From positions 3,625,727 through 3,689,726 of the forward strand of contig NZ_CP014145.1 of assembly GCF_001542775.1 (NCBI RefSeq): 64,000 nucleotides of DNA, given 5' to 3'. Positions 32,832-42,163 of this stretch are shown piece by piece. Positions within the stretch are counted from its first letter, which is position 1. The number at the start of each line of letters is the position of its first letter. Both the position numbers and the translations under genes were made by a program. This DNA comes from Microterricola viridarii. GTDB lineage: Bacteria > Actinomycetota > Actinomycetes > Actinomycetales > Microbacteriaceae. A model generated the notes under the pieces. It ran no database searches. It saw only the letters and a program-made list of their open reading frames with translations, and was not told the DNA's origin.

Positions 32832-34352
32832 CTAGTGGTCGGCGTCGGCGGTGGCCGGCACGCTGGCGGCCGGTACTTCAGCCTTCGGCGCATCGCCCCA
32901 GGCGACGGTGATTTTCGGTTTCGCCAAGAACAGCACCACGACCGCACAGATCCCGAAGCCGACCGCCGAGAGCACGAGCGATTGCGACATCGCCGCCGAG
33001 TACCCCGCGACAAGCTCGGGCGGCAGCGCGCCGCCCGCGTGGGCGCTGGCTTGGTCGGCCGCGTCGAAGCCGGGGAGCTCTGCCGCAAGGCGAGCAGTGA
33101 GCAGCGCCGCGATCGCCGCCGAGCCGAGCACTGAGCCGAGCTGGCGGGTCATCGAGTAGACGCCGGAACCGGCACCGGCCTGCGCGCGCGGCAGGTTGCG
33201 GGTCGCGGTCGAGGCGAGCGGGGCCCAGATGCCCGACATGCCGACGCCAAGCAGCGCCGACGGCAGCAGCAGCAGCCAGAGCGCGACATCCGGTGTGATC
33301 AGCACGGCATACAGGCCGAGGGCGAGCGTGATGAATGCGAAGCCGGTAAACGCGATCCATTTCGGGTCCAGGCGATCGCTGAACTTGCCCACCAGCGGGG
33401 CCAGGACGCCCGAGATGACGGCCATGGGCACGAGCATGAGCGCCGCCTGCGTGGGCTCGAGCCCACGGGCGACCTGGAAGTAGAACGCCAGAGGCAGCGG
33501 CATCGCCGTGATCGCGAAACCGACGACCGAGATCGCCACGTTGGAGAGGGCGAAGTTGCGGTCCTTGAACAGGCCGAGCGGCAACAGCGGTTCGGCGCGG
33601 TTGAACCGCTGCCACACCACGAAGACCACCAAGACGACGATGCCGGAGATGATGAGCCCCCACACCGTGATCGGGCCGACGATCGTGCCCCAGTCGTAGC
33701 TGGCGCCCTCCTGGATGCCGAACACGAGCAGGAACATGCCGATCGCGCTGAGCACGACGCCCAGCCAGTCGAAGCTGTGCGAGTGCGTCTCGAGGTTCGG
33801 CACCAGCCGCCACGCGACGATGAACGCGACGATCCCGACGGGCAGGTTCACGAAGAAGATCCACTCCCAGCCGAGCGAGTCGACGAGCAGGCCGCCGAGG
33901 ATCGGTCCGACGAGGGTCGCCACGCCGGCAACCGCGCCCCAGAAGCCCATGGCCGCGCCGCGCTGGTTGGGCGGGAAGATGCGCGTGATGACCGCCATCG
34001 TCTGCGGGGTCATCAGGGCGGCTCCGAGGCCCTGCACCGCGCGAGCCGCGATGAGCATGCCGATGTCACCGGAGAGCCCGCACGCGAGCGAGGCGAGGGT
34101 GAAGATCGCGAGGCCGATGAGGTAGACGCGCTTCGGCCCGAAGCGGTCGCCGAGGCGGCCGGTGATGAGCAGCGGCACGGCGTAGGCGAGCAGGTATGCA
34201 CTCGTCACCCAGATGACCGCGGTGAAGTCCGCGTTGAGGTCGCGCATGATCGCGGGGTTCGCGATCGAGACGATGGTCGAGTCGACGAGGATCATGAAGA
34301 AACCGATGACGAGTGCCCAGAGGGCGGGCCAGGGTTTGGCGATCTGGTTCAT
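32832..34352 (-). CDS. MFS drug exporter, DHA2 (EmrB/QacA) family
   Basis: A proton-coupled exporter with 14 predicted helices. Motif A appears as GRLGDRFGPKRVYLIG, motif C as FWGAVAGVATLVGPILGGLL, and VIWVTSAYLLAYAVPLLI is typical of helix 2. The ATG at 34352 (506 residues) has AAAGG five bases upstream and the usual N-terminus before helix 1. An alternative ATG at 34421 overlaps the padR stop and would add 23 residues. It follows a padR gene whose promoter holds a perfect palindrome, so drug-responsive expression is likely. A catabolic-product exporter is also possible given the neighbourhood. Confidence 0.9.
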   Translation of the reverse strand: MNQIAKPWPALWALVIGFFMILVDSTIVSIANPAIMRDLNADFTAVIWVTSAYLLAYAVPLLITGRLGDRFGPKRVYLIGLAIFTLASLACGLSGDIGMLIAARAVQGLGAALMTPQTMAVITRIFPPNQRGAAMGFWGAVAGVATLVGPILGGLLVDSLGWEWIFFVNLPVGIVAFIVAWRLVPNLETHSHSFDWLGVVLSAIGMFLLVFGIQEGASYDWGTIVGPITVWGLIISGIVVLVVFVVWQRFNRAEPLLPLGLFKDRNFALSNVAISVVGFAITAMPLPLAFYFQVARGLEPTQAALMLVPMAVISGVLAPLVGKFSDRLDPKWIAFTGFAFITLALGLYAVLITPDVALWLLLLPSALLGVGMSGIWAPLASTATRNLPRAQAGAGSGVYSMTRQLGSVLGSAAIAALLTARLAAELPGFDAADQASAHAGGALPPELVAGYSAAMSQSLVLSAVGFGICAVVVLFLAKPKITVAWGDAPKAEVPAASVPATADADH

Positions 34353-34417
34353 GGGCGCCTTTCGGGCTGGGGTGGCGTGGGGCGGCACAGCCGGGCGCGG
34401 CGGCGCGGGTGACCGGG

Positions 34418-35062
34418 TCATTCGGGGGTGGCGGATGCCGCGGCGGCGGGGGCCCCTGCCACCGCGGCTGGATCGGTCGGAGCGGCCGGAGCGGCTGAAA
34501 CGTCGGCGGGCCAGGTCAGCGTGCCCGCGTCGAGCTCGTCGATCGTCTGTGCGATCCAGCGCGATTCGGCCTCGAGCATGGCGCGGGCATAGTGCACATC
34601 GAGCACGAAGTGCCTGGCCAGCCCTTTCGCGGCGACGCGGTCGAGTGCGGCGTCCGTGAGCTGGATCGACTCCGAGACGGCGGCAAGCCGATCACGGAGC
34701 AGCTGCGCCACGGCGGGCGCCGGCAGATTGCGCACCTCGCGGATGGCGACCGGGAACTCGGGGTACTCGTTGACGTGGGTGCCGAGCATCTCGGCGAGCG
34801 ACTCGCGGAGCGCCTGCCGGCCGGCATCCGTGATCGCGTACACCGTGCGCTCCGGGCGGTGTCCGTGGCGCTCGATACCGCTGGCGGCGATGAGCCCGTC
34901 GGAGGCCAGCCGCTCGACCGCCCGGTAGAGGGAGCCGGCGCTCACCTTGATCACGCGGTCCTCACGCCGTTGGAGCATCAGCTGGTACAGCTCGTACGGA
35001 TGCATCTCGCGCTCGGCGAGCAACGCCAGAGTGGAAACAGCGAGCGCTGTGAGTCGTGTCAT
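34418..35062 (-). CDS. PadR-family regulator of the MFS exporter
   Basis: A 214-residue PadR protein. The winged helix is ALLAEREMHPYELYQLMLQR with GSLYRAVERLASDGLI and the wing RPERTVYAITDAG. The C-terminal Vir-type helical domain (about 90-190) is complete, followed by an Ala/Pro tail. It heads a two-gene unit with the MFS exporter and is preceded by a 20-base palindrome. The arrangement is the standard one in which PadR represses its own operon until a drug binds. Confidence 0.9.
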   Translation of the reverse strand: MTRLTALAVSTLALLAEREMHPYELYQLMLQRREDRVIKVSAGSLYRAVERLASDGLIAASGIERHGHRPERTVYAITDAGRQALRESLAEMLGTHVNEYPEFPVAIREVRNLPAPAVAQLLRDRLAAVSESIQLTDAALDRVAAKGLARHFVLDVHYARAMLEAESRWIAQTIDELDAGTLTWPADVSAAPAAPTDPAAVAGAPAAAASATPE

Positions 35063-35094
35063 CGGCTGTTCCCTCGCTCGGTGCTCTCAAAATC

Positions 35095-35114
35095 ATTATT
35101 CCGTTCGGAATAAT
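35095..35114. promoter_or_regulatory. Perfect 20-base palindrome, candidate PadR operator
   Basis: ATTATTCCGTTCGGAATAAT has nine-base arms around TT and ends 33 bases before the padR start. Its AT-rich outer parts would overlap the -10 region. Confidence 0.7.
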
Positions 35115-35167
35115 ACGGGTGGAACTGTCGCGCGGCAAGGGGTGCGCCGGATCATTTCAGCGCACAC

Positions 35168-35197
35168 AAAAAAGCCCGCAGCGCGCTGGCTGCGGGC
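35168..35197 (-). terminator. Rho-independent terminator of the LVIVD gene
   Basis: On the minus strand, GCCCGCAGC and GCTGCGGGC form a nine-pair stem with a CAGCGC loop, followed by six T. It lies 109 bases beyond the stop of the LVIVD-repeat gene. Confidence 0.9.
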
Positions 35198-35305
35198 GGT
35201 CGGCCGGTGCTCCGGCCGGTCTGCGGAGAGCCCGACCTGGCGCCGCCGCGATGGAACACTGCGGCGGCGCCAGGTCGCGAGGGTCTCGCGTTCGAGCTAC
35301 ACGGA

Positions 35306-36922
35306 TCAGGCCGAACCGGCACCCGGCAATCCGACGACCGGCTCGCCCAACAGAGGCGTCGAGACGGCGTAGATGCCGTGGTTGGCGAACAGCCAGATCA
35401 GGTTGCGGTCCCACTCCACGAAGATGCCGTGCACCGGCGCCGCCATGTCGTCGTCTTCCTTGAGGCCCATCGGAGGGACGAAGTACGCCCCGACCTTCGG
35501 GTCCTCGGGGTCGCGGACATCGAAGATCTGCAGCCCGGCCGCGTAGAAGGCGTAGGGGATGACGCCGCCGTGCGGTGTGCCGGTGTTCGTGAAGTAGCCG
35601 GAGCGCTTGGGCCCGAAGGAGCCACGGCGCTGCGCCCAGTCGGTGAACGCGGCCGTGGCCGGCGGCACCGGGCGGGGCAGGGTGCGCACGACTCGCGGGT
35701 TTGTCGGGTCGGAGACGTCGATCTGGTAGATCTCCTTGGCCGGCTCGTAGCAGTCGGTGTTCATCGGGTAGCCCGAGACGTACACGTATCCGGTCTCTTC
35801 CACCTGGGTGGTGTCGACGTTGTCGCCCTCGGTGCCGGCGACGCTCACGGGCAGGTGGCACCAGCCGACGTGGTGGATATTCGTCGGGTCGGAGACGTCC
35901 AGCACGAAGAAGCCCTGGCCGCCCTGGGCCGCGTAGCCATACTGGTAGCCCGACTCCACTGAGCGGGGCATGAAGACACCCATGCGCGAGCCGAACCAGC
36001 TCGTCTTGTTGTTCCAGCGGTCGTTGCCCGCGAGGTACTCAGAGTCGATCTCTTCGCCGGCGCGGGTGCCGGGCACCCACCATTGCGAGAGCAGCTCGGG
36101 CTTCGCGGGGTCGGAGACGTCGTAGGCGGCGTGGCCGGCGGCCCACAGGGTCGTCTTGTACGGCTGGTTCGTGAAGCTGTTGTCGGGGGCCGTCGCGACG
36201 AAGAGGTACTTGTCTCCGTAGTAGACGGGCAGGTCGAGCACGCCGTTGCCCTCCTGGATCTCGTCCGGACCGTGGTTCGGGTCGGTCGAGACCTCGGTGA
36301 GCAGGGTCCAGTCGCGCGGGCTCGGGCCATTCATCTCCCAGGTGCGGAAGCCGCGTAGCCCCTCCCACTCCTTGAGCTGACCTTCGACGGTGTCGTCGAT
36401 GTGCTTGTTGGCGACGCGCCCCTTGAGGAAGTAGCGCGGCGTCTCGCTGGCTTGAATCGCGACGTGCTTGCCGAGCTTCTCGTTGAACTGCACGGTGGTC
36501 GCTCCGAAGTCAGGGCGAGGGTCACCCCAGCCCCACTGCTCCTCGTCGACGATGGAGAGGGCGCGCGGGTCGGTGATGTCGTAGAGCTTCCAGTGGTTGC
36601 CGCCGCCGTAGTGCAGCATGTAGCGGATGCCGTCGAAGTCGTAGATGCACTGCCACGAGTGGCTCGTGTTCACGACGATCGGATAGAACGCCTCGGGCGT
36701 CGCGTTCAGCGCGTACGTCTCGGTGTCGTGGTAATCGAGCTGGCCCGGCCAGTCGACGAACACGTCGCGGGGGACGGAGGGTGTGTGCGCCGGGGGCAGG
36801 AACGAGCCGTCCGGCTGCATGCCCCAACTCGACGGATCGGGGTCGGCTGGCTCACCAGCGACACGCTCGAAGTCCTTCGGGTCGTACTTCTTTGCATTGG
36901 GCACATAGGGAGAGCCGGCCAT
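35306..36922 (-). CDS. LVIVD-repeat beta-propeller protein of unknown function
   Basis: A 538-residue protein with no signal peptide or membrane helix. At least five blade-like repeats contain the LVIVD-type core: LYDITDPRAL, YDVSDPAKPELL, VLDVSDPTNIHHV, QIDVSDPTNPRVV and IFDVRDPEDPKVG. A seven-bladed propeller is likely. Several His, Trp and Asp residues are regularly placed (NTSHSWQC, HGIFVEWD), so a metal or ligand site is possible, but I do not recognise a catalytic family. GGAGG lies four bases before the ATG. Its promoter has tandem ATTCTGGAT words that also occur before the ABC importer operon, and the kynurenine operon is nearby. Confidence 0.75.
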   Translation of the reverse strand: MAGSPYVPNAKKYDPKDFERVAGEPADPDPSSWGMQPDGSFLPPAHTPSVPRDVFVDWPGQLDYHDTETYALNATPEAFYPIVVNTSHSWQCIYDFDGIRYMLHYGGGNHWKLYDITDPRALSIVDEEQWGWGDPRPDFGATTVQFNEKLGKHVAIQASETPRYFLKGRVANKHIDDTVEGQLKEWEGLRGFRTWEMNGPSPRDWTLLTEVSTDPNHGPDEIQEGNGVLDLPVYYGDKYLFVATAPDNSFTNQPYKTTLWAAGHAAYDVSDPAKPELLSQWWVPGTRAGEEIDSEYLAGNDRWNNKTSWFGSRMGVFMPRSVESGYQYGYAAQGGQGFFVLDVSDPTNIHHVGWCHLPVSVAGTEGDNVDTTQVEETGYVYVSGYPMNTDCYEPAKEIYQIDVSDPTNPRVVRTLPRPVPPATAAFTDWAQRRGSFGPKRSGYFTNTGTPHGGVIPYAFYAAGLQIFDVRDPEDPKVGAYFVPPMGLKEDDDMAAPVHGIFVEWDRNLIWLFANHGIYAVSTPLLGEPVVGLPGAGSA

Positions 36923-36966
36923 TTCGCCTCCAGATTTGGATTGAAGAGAGAGTGCAATTGAGTCAA

Positions 36967-36994
36967 ACTGTATCCAGAATCCAGAATCTGTCAA
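36967..36994 (-). promoter_or_regulatory. Promoter of the LVIVD gene with tandem ATTCTGGAT motif
   Basis: On the minus strand TTGACA (36989-36994) and TACAGT (36967-36972) are 16 bases apart. The spacer is ATTCTGGAT twice, overlapping by two bases (36972-36987). A repressor binding there would block the promoter. Confidence 0.65.
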
Positions 36995-37062
36995 CAGGTT
37001 AGTTTCAACTGTGCTGGAGAGACCCGCCTCAAATCGGACGGGCATATGGAGAGGCGGAGTCA

Positions 37063-37830
37063 GTGTTGAGGATAGGCGTCATCGGCTGGGGGGCCATCGG
37101 AAAACACCTGGTTGAGCACATCTCGGTCACCGACGGACTCGAGCTCTCCTTCGTCTTCACGCGCACGCCGGTTGTGGGCGCGGCGTGGCCGGATCACACG
37201 GCCGTCTCGGAGATGACGGCCGCCCTGCTCCGCACCACCGATCTCGTCATCGAGGCGGCGCATCCCGACATCATCGCCAGTCACGGCGAGCGGATCCTTG
37301 AACACGCCGACCTCATGATCGTGTCGGCGGGCGGGCTGGTCGATGACGTTCGGCGCGATCGGCTCATCGCAGCCGCGCTGCGGCACGGCAGGCGCATCGT
37401 CGTGCCCTACGGTGCGCTGGCCGGCCTCGATGCGCTGACGGGCCGGGTATCGGCGTGGAGGAGTGCAAGCATCACCTTCGTGAAGCCGCCGCACGCGTTC
37501 GAACCGCCGCCGCCGGATGCCGGCACTGCAGCGGTCATCTACGACGGCCCGGTGCGCGGCGTTGCCGAGAGGTACCCCCGCAACGTCAACGCGATGGTCA
37601 CGTTCGCGCTGGCGACGGTCGGGCTCGATGCCAGCAGGGCCGTGCTCATCAGCGACCCGTCACAGACGGTGGCCAGGCTGGAGTTCGAGGCCGTCGGCGA
37701 CGACGGTGGCACGCTGCGGGTGAGCAAGACGCAGCCGATGCTCGGGGTGTCGGGGTCGGAGATGCCGGATGCGATCGTCCACTCCCTGACGAGGTACGCC
37801 GGCCACTCCCCAGGGCTCTGCTTCGGCTGA
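37063..37830 (+). CDS. Aspartate-dehydrogenase-like oxidoreductase
   Basis: A 255-residue NAD(P)-dependent enzyme. The N-terminal nucleotide motif is GVIGWGAIGKHL. The second domain carries AERYPRNVNAMVTFALATVGLD, the conserved segment of L-aspartate dehydrogenase (DUF108). That family oxidises L-aspartate to iminoaspartate or runs the reverse amination. In this context it could recycle ammonia released by the 2-aminomuconate deaminase, or act on a related imine; both are inferred. The start is GTG at 37063 with GGCGGAG upstream. It is divergent from the LVIVD gene across a 140-base promoter region. Confidence 0.8.
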   Translation: MLRIGVIGWGAIGKHLVEHISVTDGLELSFVFTRTPVVGAAWPDHTAVSEMTAALLRTTDLVIEAAHPDIIASHGERILEHADLMIVSAGGLVDDVRRDRLIAAALRHGRRIVVPYGALAGLDALTGRVSAWRSASITFVKPPHAFEPPPPDAGTAAVIYDGPVRGVAERYPRNVNAMVTFALATVGLDASRAVLISDPSQTVARLEFEAVGDDGGTLRVSKTQPMLGVSGSEMPDAIVHSLTRYAGHSPGLCFG

Positions 37831-37864
37831 CCGCCCGGCGTGCCCGGCGGGACTGCGGGGCCGC

Positions 37865-38830
37865 TCAGCCGCGGTTGCGCAACTCGGACTGGGCGATCTC
37901 GCGCTCGAGTTCGGCGAGCCGCGCCCCCTCGAGGCGCAGGTGCCCCAGGAGCGCCGTCGCGGCCGCAGCCGGTGCGCGATCCTTGGAGGTAGTGACGCCG
38001 ACAGAACGCCGGATCGAGCTCAGCGGGGTCTGCAGGATGCGCAGCTCACGATCGTCGACCGCGATGAACATCGGCAGTGCCGCGATGACATCGCTCGAGA
38101 CAAGGAGATTCCGCAAGGTCAGCATCGATGTGCACTCGACCCTGTCGGCCGGCAGGGGGAGGCCCTCGTGGAAGAAGACCGCCTCGAGCTCGGCCCGCAG
38201 GGCAGTCTGGGCGACCGGGAAGATCCACGGGTAGCCGACCAAGTCGGCGAGCGGCACATTCGGGCGAGCGTGCACGGGGTGCCCAACGCGCGCGACGAGG
38301 CGGATCGGCTCCTGGTGCAACCGTTCCTGCTCGAGTCGCACCGGCACGGTCGGCGAGAGGCGGCCGACCGTGAGGTCGAGGTCGCCCGAGAGGAGCCACT
38401 GCTGCAACGTATCTGGCGTGCCCTCCCGCACGACCACGGTCAGCCGCGGGTGCTCGGCCTTGAGCGCGGCGATGGCGCGCGGCAGCAGCAGGTTCGAGCC
38501 GGCCAGGTGGGTGCCGACGGTCACGGTTCCAAGCTGCGCCGACTGCAGCAGGCGCACCTCCTCGGCTGCGATGCGCAACTCGGCGAGCACGGAACGGGCG
38601 CGGGCAATGAACGCGTGTCCGTACTGGGTCGGCACGACCCCACGGGGAAGGCGCTCGAACAGCGGCACGCCGAGCAACTCCTCGACTTCGCGCAAGCCGC
38701 GCGTGACGACCGGCTGGGTGATGTGCAGCGACTCAGCGGCGCGCACGAGCGTGCCCTCGTCGGCAACGGCGGTGACGAGGACCAGATGGCGAATTTTCAG
38801 CCGTCCGTCGAGGATGCGGTCAGTGCTCAC
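37865..38830 (-). CDS. LysR-family regulator, probable regulator of the aromatic operon
   Basis: A 321-residue LysR protein. The N-terminal helix-turn-helix (about 10-70) reads LVRAAESLHITQPVVTRGLREVEELLG. The effector domain follows, with GVPLFERLPRGVVPTQYG and GTVTVGTHLAGSNLLLP. It resembles the GbpR/PcaQ-like branch that controls aromatic or sugar acid catabolism. It is transcribed divergently from the nine-gene kynurenine operon across 83 bases, the usual position for its own activator. The inducer is probably a pathway intermediate. Confidence 0.9.
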   Translation of the reverse strand: MSTDRILDGRLKIRHLVLVTAVADEGTLVRAAESLHITQPVVTRGLREVEELLGVPLFERLPRGVVPTQYGHAFIARARSVLAELRIAAEEVRLLQSAQLGTVTVGTHLAGSNLLLPRAIAALKAEHPRLTVVVREGTPDTLQQWLLSGDLDLTVGRLSPTVPVRLEQERLHQEPIRLVARVGHPVHARPNVPLADLVGYPWIFPVAQTALRAELEAVFFHEGLPLPADRVECTSMLTLRNLLVSSDVIAALPMFIAVDDRELRILQTPLSSIRRSVGVTTSKDRAPAAAATALLGHLRLEGARLAELEREIAQSELRNRG

Positions 38831-38852
38831 AAATCGGGACTATAGCTGAATG

Positions 38853-38888
38853 GGCATGGCAACGCCACGAGAGGGCATTTGTTGGCAT
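38853..38888. promoter_or_regulatory. GGCAT direct repeats in the LysR/operon control region
   Basis: GGCAT occurs at 38853, 38874 and 38884. The spacings of 21 and 10 bases put all three on the same face of the helix. They lie between the divergent starts and are candidates for the LysR binding array. Confidence 0.4.
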
Positions 38889-38913
38889 GACCAGCGGCTC
38901 GTAGCCTGAGTCC

Positions 38914-40392
38914 ATGTCTCCCTCAGCGACGACGCAGACGCGCCAGATCCGCAACTTCATCGACGGCAACCCCGTCGACGGTGTTCGCACGTTCAACAAG
39001 CTAAACCCGATCGACGGCTCGCTCATCGGCGAGGTGCACGAGGCCGGGCCCAACGAGGTCTCCCTCGCTGTCTCCGCAGCCCGCGCGGCGCTCGAGGGCC
39101 CGTGGGGGCGGATGTCGGTTGCCGAGCGCGCGCGGATCATGCGCCGAATCGCAGACACGATCGACCGGCGCGCCGACGAGCTCGTCGCGGCCGAGGTGGG
39201 CGACACCGGCAAGCCGGAGGCACTCGCACGCGACCTCGACGTCGCGCGGGCCGCCGCAAACTTCCGCTCGTTTGCCGACACCGTCTCGTCGGCCGGCCTC
39301 GACTCGTTCCTGACCGAGCTCCCCGACGGGCGCAGCGCACTGAACTACGCCATCCGCAAACCGCTCGGCGTGGTCGCGATCATCGTGCCGTGGAACCTGC
39401 CGCTTCTTCTTCTGACCTGGAAGCTCGCCCCCGCACTGGCGAGCGGCAACACCGTCGTCATCAAACCCTCGGAGGAGACACCGTCATCCGCGACGCTGCT
39501 GGCCGAGATCCTCGCAGAGGCCGGCGTCCCGCGCGGCGTGGTCAACGTCGTGCACGGCTTCGGCGAAGACTCCGCCGGCGCCTTCCTGACAGCACACCCC
39601 GGAATCGACGGTGTCACGTTCACCGGCGAGTCATCAACCGGTTCCGCCATCATGCGCGCCGTGGCCCCGCGCGTGCGCCCCGTCTCGTTCGAACTGGGCG
39701 GCAAGAACGCGGCCGTCGTGTTCGCCGACGCCAATCTCGACGCAGCGATCGCCGGACTGGCCCGCTCGACCTACCTCAACACCGGGCAGGTGTGCCTGTG
39801 CACCGAACGGATCTACGTGGAGCGGGCGATCTTCAACGATGTTGCCGCCGGCCTCGCCGAACACGCCGACCGGCTGCGTCTGGGCCGGCCGGAGGACCCG
39901 GCGACGACGACCGGCCCGCTGATCTCGCAGGCGCACCGTGCGAAGGTGCTCTCCTATTTCGAGCTGGCCCAGTCCGAGGGTGCAACGATCCTCGCCGGCG
40001 GCGGCATCCCCACGCTCGGCGATGGTCTCGACGGCGGGTCCTGGATTCAGCCGACGCTGTGGGCCGGGCTCGACAATTCGCACCGCACCGTGCGCGAAGA
40101 GGTCTTCGGGCCGGTCGCAGCGCTTATCCCGTTCGACACGGAGGAGGAGGCGATCGCGCTGGCCAACGACACCGACTACGGCCTCGCCGCCGTGACGTGG
40201 ACCAGCGATCTCGCCAGGGGCCACCGGGTCGCGCAGCGCATGCGGGTCGGGATGTCGTGGGTGAACGCCTGGTACCTGCGCGACCTCCGCAGTCCCTTCG
40301 GCGGTGTCGGCCTCTCAGGCATCGGGCGCGAAGGCGGCCGCCACTCGTTCGATTTCTACACCGAGCCCACGAACGTGTGCGTGCAGCTGTGA
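38914..40392 (+). CDS. nbaE: 2-aminomuconic semialdehyde dehydrogenase
   Basis: A 492-residue aldehyde dehydrogenase. The catalytic Glu is in FELGGKNAAVVF and the Cys in GQVCLCTERIYVE, the form found in 2-amino- and 2-hydroxymuconic semialdehyde dehydrogenases. PWNLPLLLLTWKLAPALASGNT is the cofactor-site motif. It oxidises 2-aminomuconate semialdehyde to 2-aminomuconate after the decarboxylase step. It is the first gene of the operon and overlaps the next gene by four bases. No Shine-Dalgarno is seen and TAGCCT close upstream suggests a leaderless transcript. Confidence 0.9.
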   Translation: MSPSATTQTRQIRNFIDGNPVDGVRTFNKLNPIDGSLIGEVHEAGPNEVSLAVSAARAALEGPWGRMSVAERARIMRRIADTIDRRADELVAAEVGDTGKPEALARDLDVARAAANFRSFADTVSSAGLDSFLTELPDGRSALNYAIRKPLGVVAIIVPWNLPLLLLTWKLAPALASGNTVVIKPSEETPSSATLLAEILAEAGVPRGVVNVVHGFGEDSAGAFLTAHPGIDGVTFTGESSTGSAIMRAVAPRVRPVSFELGGKNAAVVFADANLDAAIAGLARSTYLNTGQVCLCTERIYVERAIFNDVAAGLAEHADRLRLGRPEDPATTTGPLISQAHRAKVLSYFELAQSEGATILAGGGIPTLGDGLDGGSWIQPTLWAGLDNSHRTVREEVFGPVAALIPFDTEEEAIALANDTDYGLAAVTWTSDLARGHRVAQRMRVGMSWVNAWYLRDLRSPFGGVGLSGIGREGGRHSFDFYTEPTNVCVQL

Positions 40393-41222
40393 GCGCCGTG
40401 ACCAGCGCCGAGGCCGTGCGGAGCGCCGACGAGCGGCTGCGCACCGCCGCAGAGACAGGCGTGCCCTGCGCCCCCGTGCGCGACCTCCTCGGCGACGATC
40501 AGGACGCGGCGTACGCCGTGCAGTCGCTCGGCACGGCCCGCCGCCTCGCAGCTGGGCACCGGCTCATCGGCCGCAAGGTCGGCCTCACCTCGTCGGCGGT
40601 GCAAGCGCAGTTCGGGGTCTACAGCCCGGACTACGGCGCCTTGTTCGACGACATGGTCGCCGCAGACCGCGAACCAATCGAGCTCAGCCGATTCCTTCAG
40701 CCGCGGGTAGAGGCCGAGGTTGCCTTCGTGCTCGGGCGCGACCTTGACTCCCCGACAGCGAACGTCGCCGACGTGCTGCGGGCGACCGAGTTCGTGCTGC
40801 CCGCCATCGAGATCGTCGACTCGAGAATCGCGGCGTGGGACATCCGCATCGCCGACACGATCGCAGACAACGCGTCCAGCGGCGCCCTCGTGCTCGGCAC
40901 GACTCCGCGCACGCTCAACGGCTTCGACCTCACCGAGATCGGCATGAGCCTCGACCACGCCGGCGAGGTCGTCTCGACGGGGTCGGGCGCCGCCTGCCTC
41001 GGCAGCCCGGTCATCGCCGTGGCCTGGCTCGCCCGCACGGCCGCCAGGCACGGCAGCCCGCTGCGCGCCGGCGAGGTCATTCTTTCTGGCGCCCTCGGCC
41101 CCATGGTCGCCGTGACCACACCGGGCGTCTTCCGCGCCCGGATCGACGGCCTCGGCGAGGTGCGCGCCGACTTCACGTCCAGCACCGCCACCACCGCGCA
41201 GCGCGAAGGGACAGCAGCATGA
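40389..41222 (+). CDS. nbaH: 2-keto-4-pentenoate hydratase
   Basis: A 277-residue member of the hydratase/decarboxylase family (MhpD type). Conserved segments are [32 protein letters not shown] and [11 protein letters not shown], with acidic residues that bind Mg or Mn. In the pathway it hydrates 2-oxopent-4-enoate to 4-hydroxy-2-oxovalerate. A second member of the same family lies later in the operon; the one beside the aldehyde dehydrogenase and MhpF-like gene is taken as the hydratase by gene order. The GTG start overlaps the previous stop (GTGA); another GTG lies nine bases on. Confidence 0.82.
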   Translation: MSAVTSAEAVRSADERLRTAAETGVPCAPVRDLLGDDQDAAYAVQSLGTARRLAAGHRLIGRKVGLTSSAVQAQFGVYSPDYGALFDDMVAADREPIELSRFLQPRVEAEVAFVLGRDLDSPTANVADVLRATEFVLPAIEIVDSRIAAWDIRIADTIADNASSGALVLGTTPRTLNGFDLTEIGMSLDHAGEVVSTGSGAACLGSPVIAVAWLARTAARHGSPLRAGEVILSGALGPMVAVTTPGVFRARIDGLGEVRADFTSSTATTAQREGTAA

Positions 41223-42163
41223 CAACCGGAGTCGCCATCATCGGGTCGGGCAATATCGGCACCGACCTCATGATCAAGGTCATCCGTTTGTCGGAGACGC
41301 TGCACGTGGCCGCCATGATCGGCATCGACGCCGACTCCGACGGCCTCGCCCGCGCGCGCCGCCTGGGAATCGCAACCAGCCACGAGGGCGTGGAGGGGCT
41401 CGTCCGACTGCCGGAGTTCGCCGACGTCGAGCTCGTCTTCGACGCGACCTCGGCCGGCGCCCACCCGCACAACGACGCGGTCGTGCGCTCGCACGGCAAG
41501 ATCATGGTCGACCTCACCCCGGCGGCGATCGGCCCCTACGTCATCCCCCCGGTCAACCTGGATGCGCACCTCGACTCCGACAACGTCAACATGGTGACGT
41601 GCGGGGGGCAGGCAACGGTTCCGATGATCGCCGCGGTGTCGCGGGTGGCGCCGGTCGCCTACGGCGAGATCGTCGCGTCGATCGCATCGCGCTCGGCCGG
41701 CCCCGGCACGCGGGCGAACATCGACGAGTTCACCGAGACGACCGCCAAGGCGATCGAGGCAGTCGGCGGGGCGGAGCGCGGCAAGGCGATCATCGTCCTG
41801 AACCCGGCTGAGCCCCCGCTCGTCATGCGCGACACGGTCGTCTGCCTGGTCGATGGCACGGTCGACGAGGCCGCGATCCGTGACTCGGTCCAGGCCATGG
41901 CGGATGACGTCCGGGGCTACGTCGGCGGCTACCTGCTCAAACAGGAGGTGCAGTTCGACGCGGTCGACGAGGCCTATGTTCCGGCCCTCGACCGGCCGTT
42001 CCGTGGCACGAAGGTCTCGATCTTCCTCGAGGTCACCGGCTCTGGCCACTACCTGCCCGAGTACGCCGGCAACCTCGACATCATGACATCCGCCGCCCTG
42101 CGCACAGCCGAACAGCTTGTCGCGCGGCGCCGGAGCGCCCAGAGAACGGGAACCCCCGCATGA
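41219..42163 (+). CDS. nbaJ: Acetaldehyde dehydrogenase (acylating)
   Basis: A 314-residue MhpF/DmpF-type enzyme converting acetaldehyde, NAD and CoA to acetyl-CoA. The nucleotide motif is [12 protein letters not shown], and the catalytic Cys is in [11 protein letters not shown]. It normally forms a channelling complex with the aldolase encoded next to it. Both ends overlap their neighbours by four bases (ATGA), so translation is coupled through the unit. Length and motifs are standard for the family. Confidence 0.93.
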   Translation: MTTGVAIIGSGNIGTDLMIKVIRLSETLHVAAMIGIDADSDGLARARRLGIATSHEGVEGLVRLPEFADVELVFDATSAGAHPHNDAVVRSHGKIMVDLTPAAIGPYVIPPVNLDAHLDSDNVNMVTCGGQATVPMIAAVSRVAPVAYGEIVASIASRSAGPGTRANIDEFTETTAKAIEAVGGAERGKAIIVLNPAEPPLVMRDTVVCLVDGTVDEAAIRDSVQAMADDVRGYVGGYLLKQEVQFDAVDEAYVPALDRPFRGTKVSIFLEVTGSGHYLPEYAGNLDIMTSAALRTAEQLVARRRSAQRTGTPA

